Source: Cladophialophora immunda (taxonomy: Eukaryota; Ascomycota; Eurotiomycetes; Chaetothyriales; Herpotrichiellaceae). From it: a stretch of 64,000 nt of DNA. Of this stretch, positions 57,041 through 64,000 are shown piece after piece. The stretch lies in assembly GCF_000835495.1 (NCBI RefSeq), contig NW_015622544.1:4926855-4990854 (forward strand), written 5' to 3'. Position 1 is the stretch's first letter. Each line of letters opens with the position of its first letter. The notes under the pieces are model-generated. The model was not told the DNA's origin. It did not search any database and was given only the letters and a program-made list of their open reading frames with translations. The translations under genes were made by a program, and so were the position numbers.

Positions 57041-58281
57041 CTTGTCTTCTCAATTTCAGGGGAAACTGTATTGAGAATCAAAAGCCTCCAAGCTTGATTG
57101 TCAAAGGCTTGGTCCAAATCCGCGGTTGAAGAGGTGTAAAGGTCTGCCAACGCGCGGCCAACGCAAGGACCGTATACCCCATGTTTCTGTTGAGAAGGGT
57201 TCCAGACCGGGCTACTTTAGGTAGGGCTAGCCTATCTCCCCCATCAAAGACGGGGCAGAATGCTTATCTCGGAAGCCATGATATTTGTACTAGGCTCACG
57301 GGCCGCGAAGACAACGGCGGCGGTGAGTGAGATTCGTGTCTTTCGATATTCGCATCCACGGATAAGAAGAAGATAGTTGTCTCGCTTCTAGATCCTGGGT
57401 CTGTGTTTAGCATGCCCGCTGTTCTTTGCCACTATGGGCACCTCTACCTGGTTTGTTCCGCATCCTTCACGCTACTTGCAAATATAGCTGCTTCAGATCA
57501 ATGTCTTCTAGGAGTATCAAGATCGGTTGTAGCGTTAGGCTAAAGGACAATCACACGATCGATCACGTCTCGCGCCCCTCCAAGACGGCCGAGTCGGTCT
57601 GAATGTATATAGAAGACATTCGTCCAAATTTTGGTAGATCGAAGCAGCCATATCTTTGCTTTGTGTCCACGTACACAGAGTAAGGACAGCATCCATCAAG
57701 GTTTTTTTGTCAAACGATAGTCTATTCAACGGAGATCTCCACGTCACAGAGTGACTACTCAATACCAGTCTCGAGACCTTCGCTCGCTGCCCTGCGCAGC
57801 GCTGCGGTATTCACCTCCCTTCGCAGTGCCTGGGTTTTCGTGGATGAGAGCGGTCTCGACTGAATATACGAACAAATCACTTCCATGTGTGGTACATATA
57901 TAAAGCTGGTAGAAACGAATGATATATATTACCGGTCTGTTTGATTCGTAGAACAGCGGCCCGCCGTATGGGGCTCGGCAAAGCTCCGGTTTTTAAACAT
58001 ATGGGGAATGATTGTAGTACTTTCATTGACACGTAGATCTGAGATATATTAGACATTGTATAAGGCTAAATTTGATGCTTTTGTCTGATTCGTGATAATA
58101 TTCCAGGCTACTTGTATTTGTGACCTGGGGTGAGGGAGTGTTTCACGGTGATTTTCACGGTGATTTTCACGGTGATTTTCACCACCGAATGTACGAGCGA
58201 CGATTCGAGAAGAATCAAGCCGACAAGTAGTGATGAGGATGAGCTGTATTGGTGACGTGACATCTTTCGATCCTCATTTGC
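57041..58281. other. intergenic region between MFS transporter and second 2OG oxygenase
   Basis: About 1.2 kb, relatively AT-rich from 57850 on. It holds the MFS promoter and a 12-base tandem repeat near the oxygenase 3' end. No coding frame supported. Confidence 0.5.
58141..58182. repeat. 12-base tandem repeat, three and a half copies
   Basis: The unit TTTCACGGTGAT is repeated three times exactly, followed by TTTCAC. It lies 100 bases downstream of the stop codon of the second 2OG oxygenase. Confidence 0.95.
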
Positions 58282-59604
58282 CTACATTCCAGGAACTAAT
58301 TCTCCGTCGATCTTCGTCATACCATAAGGCAGGGCAGCGGATGATTTGCCTTCAGCTGTCGGGTGTTCATGATGCGCGATTCGCATCCTGTTGTTGTAAT
58401 GCTCATAGCCTGTAATGGGATTCTTGTACAACGGATTTAATGGGGCTTCTTCTGTGATGAATTGCGGCCGAGTTGAGACCAGCTCGTCGTTGCTCAGTCC
58501 AAAGAAGAAGGGTAGCGAGTAGCGACCGACGGCATCTGTCCCATTGTTGCACACACGATGCACGGTACTGACAAAGGTGTCGTTCGTCAGTCGGGCGACC
58601 ATATCACCCAGGTTCACTACGAACGTCTGTGGTTCAAGCTCCGGATGGATCCATTCGCCGTTTGCATTGAGCACTTGGAGTGACCGCGCATTGTATGGCT
58701 TTTGGGCGATCATCGTCATCACTGGACGGGAATGTAAGCAAAGACACCCGCAACCACCGATGGTGACTTACGTTGAACATCGGTGTGAGCCCCCAAGCCG
58801 GTCTCCTCGTCCTCAGGAGTGGTTTGAGGGGGATAATAAAGGGCCCGAATGCCAGCAATCGGATAGGTGGTTTTGCGGTCGAAATATGTCGCTTCCTCGC
58901 CCATTGCCAGAGCAAGAATCTTTATTAACTTCCTCATCAAGGAGAGACAAACGTTGCGATATTTCTCCATGGCGGGTCGGAACTTGGGCGCATCTTCCTC
59001 ACTGGGCCATAAGTTCTTGCGGATGAGAAGCTCAGGCACACCATCGCCAATTCCCAGTTCGTCGGTCCAAGGATCGTATGCGGTTGTCATCGACTCCTTG
59101 AGATCTAAAAAGGTAAAAGGGATTAACCGAAGCTCGAGGACGTCAATCACCTTGAGACTCATCGCCTTAAGACTTACCACCTCTTTTTAGTCGGTCAACA
59201 TTGGTGTAGTAAGGTTCCTCATATCCCATAAAGCTCGGGCTTTTGCTCTGGTGCACAGCCATCTTCTTCTCCAGAGGCAGTCCAAAGAACTCCTCCACGG
59301 CCGCAAAGGCATCCTCAACGATTTTCCAGTCAATGCCATGATTCCTGATCACAAAGAACCCAACTCGCGTGCATGCGTCTTTGATGTCGGCCACCAGTTT
59401 CTCGAGAGCTCGTTGCTCGGGATCCGGCGATACCATAGCAGCCAGATCAATGATCGGGATTGTATCGAATTGCCCCCCCGAGCCATGTGCTGGGGCCAAA
59501 TCTCTCACGATGCCTTGAGACAGGTAGAGTTTGCCATTGACAACGCCGGCTCGGCCTTGCGGCTTGCGCTTGGAGGCCCTTTCGACGGTTGTTTGTGTAG
59601 ACAT
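58282..59604 (-). CDS. 2-oxoglutarate/Fe(II) dioxygenase, second copy type, 399 aa
   Basis: Exons 59178-59604, 58772-59104 and 58282-58721, with joins at RGDLKES and HTDVQLMTM. The DIOX_N domain begins at about residue 48 ([12 protein letters not shown]) and includes [10 protein letters not shown]. The iron triad is H249-x-D251 in GAHTDVQ and His308 in STVHRV, and the 2-oxoglutarate site is R320-x-S322 in RYSLPFF, all intact. About 45 extra N-terminal residues are basic and have no clear targeting signal. Closest in layout to plant/fungal oxidoreductases of the flavonoid/IPNS group; substrate unknown. It points away from the divergent permease gene across about 500 bases. Confidence 0.92.
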
Positions 59605-60103
59605 TGATGGCGGAGTGGCGGTCAGGCAAATCGAATCGTCTGGCCTGTCGGTAGGTCGCTATCACGTAGAGAAGTCACCTCGAGGGTCAATAGTCAGAGC
59701 AACATTAGTCTAGTCAACATTGTTATCTAAAAGTGAGACTCCAGTCCATCGCGTTATGCACACGCCTTACGATGATCAGGTGTCTCGCCGTTGGCAGATA
59801 AGGAAGGGAAGTGGAGACCGAAAACGCCGCTGATGTTCGCCTTTGCCGTCAGCGCCGTTTATCTTCGCCGTCCAAGAGGCGGGAAAGCCCACGAATAGCC
59901 TACGACACTATCTCCATGTCTCCACCCGCTACCCGAATCGGGCATCTTGATAAGAGGGGTCTGTTTATCTGTATATCAGATGTGAGTATCCTCGAGCCAT
60001 GGCCTAAAGATTTTACAGACCAATATTCCCTGTGGCGCGTCTTGTTGAGCGTTACCTAGTCGGTACAGACCATCACGGTTTCGACGACCCCTAAACCGCA
60101 GCG
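59605..60103. promoter_or_regulatory. divergent promoter between second 2OG oxygenase and APC permease
   Basis: About 500 bases between divergent starts. Repeated GCCG/CGCCG motifs at 59820-59870 (for example TCAGCGCCG and TTCGCCGTC) give many CCG triplets but no CCGTACGG palindrome. Confidence 0.5.
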
Positions 60104-61921
60104 ATGGAAAGCACAAGTCACACGGCGTCGAGGGAGGGTCCTGGTGTTCAGCACGGTCTGCGCAAGACTTTCGGAGTATGGCAGCTCTGTGCGATGGCTG
60201 TTGTGCTGCCTGGGTAGGATTGCTCCCTATCGAGTCGGCTTCGTGACTCGAGGCTAAGTTATTCGTCCAGGGCGTGGTGTTTTGCTGCAAGCTCCATGGT
60301 GATCGGTATCTACGGTGGTGGGCCGGCTGTTGAAATTTGGGGCACTCTAGCCGTTGGGGCCGCGCTGTCTGTGTTCTGTCTGAACCTGGCCGAATACGCT
60401 TCTGCATTCCCAAGTGCTGCAGGGGTGACTTATGCCGCGGCACGTCTTGGTGGACCGAAATATGGACGCATGATGGTGAGTCAAATCCCATCTTTGTTTG
60501 TCAGTGTCTGATCGATTAGTCCTACTATACTGGATCTTTCCTCTCGACTACGATCGCATTCATACCCCCGGTACTCATCTTAGTCCTCTCTGAGCTCACA
60601 TTTACTTGTGCATGCGTTTTTCACCCAGATTTTGTCCCCAAAAGGTGGCAAATCTGGCTCCTGTTTCAACTCTTCAACATAGTCTACTTGGTTGCCCTCA
60701 AGTATGGCTCTCGTTTCATTGGTGAACTGAATGGAGTTGGCAGTAAGTTTACACCCGGGCCCCAAAGCACTGAGCGAGAGACTTATTCATTGCGCCAGTT
60801 GTTGTCCTGACAACTGGCATAATCGTGACTATAGGAGTCATGGTAGGGATGTCAAAGGGAGACAGACCTTCAAACTCGTAAGTATTCGTCTCTGACCATG
60901 GCAGCGTTGTGGCTCACATTTGCCATAGCTTTTTGTGGATCAGCTTCGAAAACGGTAGCGGATACAGCTCCCCGGTCATGGGCGCCCTCTTGGGTCTACT
61001 TGGTCCTCTTTACGCCTATGGCCCCCCTCATTGGATGTTGAATCTGGCGGACGAAGTTCGAGACCCCAGAAGAAGTATTCCGATCGCCCTCCTAGTGCAG
61101 CAGATTGGCAACATCATCACGTAAGATCCTGATACAACGAGTGTGCGAGCCTAGCTGACTTGCGCAGATTATTTGCCTTCTATGTTGCGACCTACTACTG
61201 CATTAATGACTATGACAGCCTCCTGGATACCACGTTTCCCTCATTGGTAGGACAACTCTACCTCCAGGGCACGAAGTCATCAGTTGCTACTCTCTTTTTG
61301 CTGTTATTCGTGATTGCACCCTCCCTGTTCGGCACGTATGGCTACATTTCTGCCAACATCCGCCTTCTCTGGGGGTTCGCCTCAAAGGGTTCACTACCAT
61401 TTCAAAAGTTCTGGACCAAAATCGACAACGAGCACAACATTCCCATCAACAACCTATACTTCAGCATTGTCGTCAACTTTTTGATGAGCTTCATCTATCT
61501 GGGCTCAGATGTCGGCTTCAACATCATCATTGACTCTGCGAACTTCTTCTATAGCATGGGTTTCCTTCCCTTGCTTGCGGCCTCAATCTTGACCAAGCGA
61601 AAGTATCTGCATGCCGCGCCAAAGTCGTATTTCCGCATGTCGTATACTGTTGGAACGTGTTGCGAAGTGTTCAGTTTTCTGTTCAATTTAGGCTGCTGTG
61701 TTTGCGAAGCATTTCCAAGCTCGTACCCTGTCACTGTCGAGAATATGAACTACACAGTCGTGTTTGGTGCTGCTGGTATCCTATTCACAACACTCGGATG
61801 GTTACTGCATGGCAGAAAGCATTATTTGATAGAAGTTTTGGACAGCATCGAAGAGGAAGAAGCTGTTGAAGAGAAGGGAAAGATGGCCTGGAAGTCGCGT
61901 GAATTGGTAGTGGATCTATAG
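60104..61921 (+). CDS. APC-superfamily amino-acid/GABA/choline permease, 520 aa
   Basis: Proton-coupled importer in the plasma membrane. Six exons: 60104-60213, 60271-60475, 60520-60742, 60799-60877, 60929-61120 and 61168-61921; frames close throughout. The N-terminus is short (GLRKTFGVWQLCAMAVVLPG leading into TM1). TM2-3 carry GIYGGGPAVEIWG and LAEYASAFPSAAGVTYAAA, the amino-acid permease signature region. The sixth-helix block is YAYGPPHWMLNLADEVRDP with RRSIPIAL, as in Uga4/Hnm1-type carriers. About 12 membrane segments; the C-terminus is acidic (EEEEAVEEKGK). In the cluster it is the likely importer for an amino-acid-like or ureide substrate. No upstream ATG gave a better N-terminus. Confidence 0.92.
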
Positions 61922-62972
61922 ACGAATGCGGACAACATTGCAGTTTAGCGAGGTCAACAACCATTGCAATGACTAGAATCGTGATAGGTAACAGCACGAC
62001 TGCAAGGACAAACGTATTATGTAGAGACAGCTGCAATCTCAAGCTGGGTCCCTGAGCATAGTACCCCGGCCTTCTCTGATGAATGCGTGCGGTGTAGCTG
62101 AATGGCACAGGGTTTGAAATGCCCCCGAAGTCTTTTCTCGACTCTGATTCAAAAACGTACTGCCACAAGAGACGACATCTGGTAGTTGTGTTCGGCGAGT
62201 TCACGAGGACAGGATGCAGCAAGGAGCCGAGAGCAGAAACCCGTCACAGGGAGTCATAAGATGGGGTCTAGCCACTAATAAAGGGAACTGGTCTTAGGAT
62301 ACCGTGGATGGGGCAGACGAAGTACGGTTACTAGGGAGACAATAGCACAAATGATAAGAGGATGCGTCGTGAGCAGGTGGTTTTAAAGCGGCACTATTGG
62401 ACAGTGTTAAACCACTGCTTGGGCGGCCAAGGGGCGGATCGGACAAGTTTTCGAACGCGAGACTATACAGTCCGTTCTTGGTCACCTAGTCCGGGAGTTC
62501 TGACGTGGTGGGAAGACCGAGAAGGGAATTTATCTCATGTGCTTGGCTGGCCAGGCATTGCGACGATTGAAATAGGATGGGAGAAGAAAATCTGGATGGT
62601 GGGCAGTGTGGGAGGATGTCGAAGACAGAATCGATCCCTGTACATCGTAGGTACAGTTAAGTCTGTTTTCATCGAACCAATCAACACATAGGGTGCATAT
62701 CAAGACAGAGCAAGGGAGGGTAGACGTCCGGATTCACAAGTCAAGTTTTAGTGGAGAGTATAAGTCATTCGATCAGAATTCATGAACCGTGTATCGTAAA
62801 CATCTTGATATGAACTATTGCCTCAGATGATTACAATAACACACCTCCTCTGAGATCTCTGGAGATGGGCCTCCGTCGCGCGGAATTTCCAACCCGAGAT
62901 TCGATCCCCGAGTGGTCCGACCGTTAAGCTGCTGCTTCATATAGCTCACCCAGCGCTCGGGCGCTCTCCCCC
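61922..62972. other. intergenic region after the permease
   Basis: About 1 kb with short unsupported frames on both strands. I saw a tRNA-like fragment near 62890-62930 but no foldable full gene. Confidence 0.45.
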
Positions 62973-63255
62973 GTACTCTGCCGTGGCTCCCGCGATGCTC
63001 TCCGGTACTCAGCCAGGCCTCCTCGATACTCCGTCACGTGTCTGATTAAAGCGGCCTCGCTCCCTTTCCTAAACTAAAATGGTAATAGGTAAAATACAAT
63101 TTGGGGTAGTTAACTATATATATATATATACCCCGAACTATGCTTCATCCCTTACCGTTTTCGATAAGGGAGGCCGCTTTAATCGGGCAGGTGACGGAGC
63201 ATCGAGGAGCCCCGGCCGAGCATGGGAGAGCGTCGAGAGAGCTACGGTAGAGTAC
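62973..63255. mobile_element. imperfect inverted repeat, probable decayed foldback/MITE-like element
   Basis: The left arm (62973-63064) starts GTACTCTGCCGTGGCTC and ends near GATTAAAGCGGCCTC. The right arm (63168-63255) read in reverse complement starts GTACTCTACCGTAGCTC and ends GATTAAAGCGGCCTC. The arms, about 90 bases each, align over their whole length with scattered, mostly C/T and G/A, differences. The spacer is AT-rich and itself contains a smaller palindrome (63103-63134). No transposase frame lies inside. Beyond the right arm the GTACTCT..GTGGCTCCCGC motif occurs again, a subterminal-repeat pattern. Target-site duplication was not identified. Confidence 0.65.
63103..63134. repeat. 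AT-rich inner hairpin of the inverted-repeat element
   Basis: GGGGTA at the left pairs with TACCCC at the right around GTTAAC and a TA dinucleotide run. Confidence 0.7.
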
Positions 63256-64000
63256 GCGGGAGCCACATTAGAGTACCTGACGGCCCATTCGCAGAAGCCA
63301 GTTCGAGCTCATGGAGGGCCAGATCAGGCCCCCAAGCAATCGGATATACCTGCCTCTCAACTAGGCCATCTATTTTGTAAATGCTCTGCATTGAGTCGGC
63401 TCGGAGTAAGGTCACGATAGCGCTAGGTCATCCTCTATCGAGAACGCACTCGTCAAAATCTGTATAAATCATATAGATCTCCATATCTACAGTACGCGCC
63501 AGCAACACTATGTTCGCCACACCCTTCTCTTAGTCCTTTAACTCTTGGCGGGTCAGGACATCTGTCCTTGCTCCTGGTCACAAGGAGGATCAACCCGTTA
63601 CGCAACTATGTAACACGTCTTGTGGATATTCCAAAGCAGGCAACGTCTCTTCATGCTAGCTAGTAGCTGTCACTCGGCGAGAAGCATCAAGGAGTCCCAA
63701 TTCTCTCTTCAAGGTTTCCATCCAACTACAGCTCGTACAGCTGTAGTCATATTTTGAAGCTGCTCGCCAGTCTTGATCTTTTGCCCTTTCGTATATCCCT
63801 CCGCATATGCAATTCGATCCTCCGCTGCCACATGTTAGTCCATATTCCTCTGTGAGATCTCTTCGGGCCAAAAGAGGCCAAGTTAGGTACCTAGCAGTGC
63901 TTTGACCCATGGCTTGGGCGCAGCGTTCTGACCCTCATCCCATACAGTCAGAAGATAGAGCGCTGTAGTCCCGTATTCGGTATCATGCTGGTGCATAGAA
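63256..64000. other. right-edge region, no gene supported
   Basis: A minus-strand frame at 63656-63910 (84 codons, six Cys) has no recognised motif. A short palindrome CTACAGCT..AGCTGTAG lies at about 63726-63746. A gene reaching in from beyond the window cannot be excluded. Confidence 0.4.

Noticed and set aside
62885..62935. tRNA-like words (GATTCGATCCCC and CCGAGTGGT)
   Set aside because: They resemble T-arm and D-arm boxes but stand in the wrong order and spacing, and no cloverleaf can be drawn.
1..64000. CRISPR arrays, rRNA genes, viral or transposase coding sequences
   Set aside because: None seen. The tandem repeats lack spacer structure, and no integrase, transposase or reverse-transcriptase motif was found in any frame.

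Overview
The window reads as nuclear DNA of a filamentous ascomycete (Pezizomycotina). Most genes are split by short introns of about 45-90 bases with GT..AG ends, gene spacing is loose, and several proteins are typical of such fungi: a white-collar-1 blue-light receptor, a DUF3176 membrane protein, a Zn2Cys6 factor with a fungal-specific domain, and a Ras of the filamentous-fungal type. Protein flavour suggests Eurotiomycetes (perhaps Chaetothyriales), but that is an impression, not a proof. All exon models were built by eye from reading frame, splice sites and family knowledge, and each adds up to a whole number of codons.

Left part, 1-35 kb: mostly housekeeping and signalling genes with long, repeat-rich intergenic DNA. 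In order: a Dal5-like MFS permease (-, 2986-4945), a conserved-looking unknown protein (+, 7835-9495), phospholipase D Spo14/Pld1 (+, 10169-15842), a Ras GTPase (-, 17441-18435), a DUF3176 membrane protein (+, 20640-22693), WC-1 (-, 24199-27552), the HIR-complex subunit Hpc2 (-, 29262-31212) and an RPAP1/Rba50-type RNA polymerase II assembly factor (+, 33314-34576).

Middle, 35.6-44 kb: accessory character. A Baeyer-Villiger-type flavin monooxygenase (-) is followed by two tandem minus-strand genes that look like a matched pair: a trypsin-fold protein whose catalytic serine is replaced by arginine, and a protein kinase-like/vWA fusion whose kinase half has lost the ATP-binding lysine and the FG of DFG. 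A small unknown gene (43243-44054) lies next.

Right part, 44.3-62 kb: nine genes that make sense as one catabolic cluster. They are a Zn2Cys6 regulator, a nitrilase-superfamily enzyme closely resembling N-carbamoyl-D-amino-acid amidohydrolase, an ATZ/TRZ-type amidohydrolase, a dihydropyrimidinase/D-hydantoinase, a D-amino-acid oxidase, two 2-oxoglutarate/Fe(II) oxygenases, an MFS transporter and an APC amino-acid/GABA-type permease. Hydantoinase, carbamoylase and D-amino-acid oxidase would turn a 5-substituted hydantoin into N-carbamoyl-D-amino acid, D-amino acid and 2-oxo acid. I propose this as a fungal D-hydantoin (or cyclic ureide) utilisation cluster. The divergent promoter between carbamoylase and amidohydrolase holds two CCGTACGG palindromes, the form expected of a Zn2Cys6 site. 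The last 2 kb holds no gene I can support but has a 90-base-arm inverted repeat that looks like a decayed foldback/MITE element.
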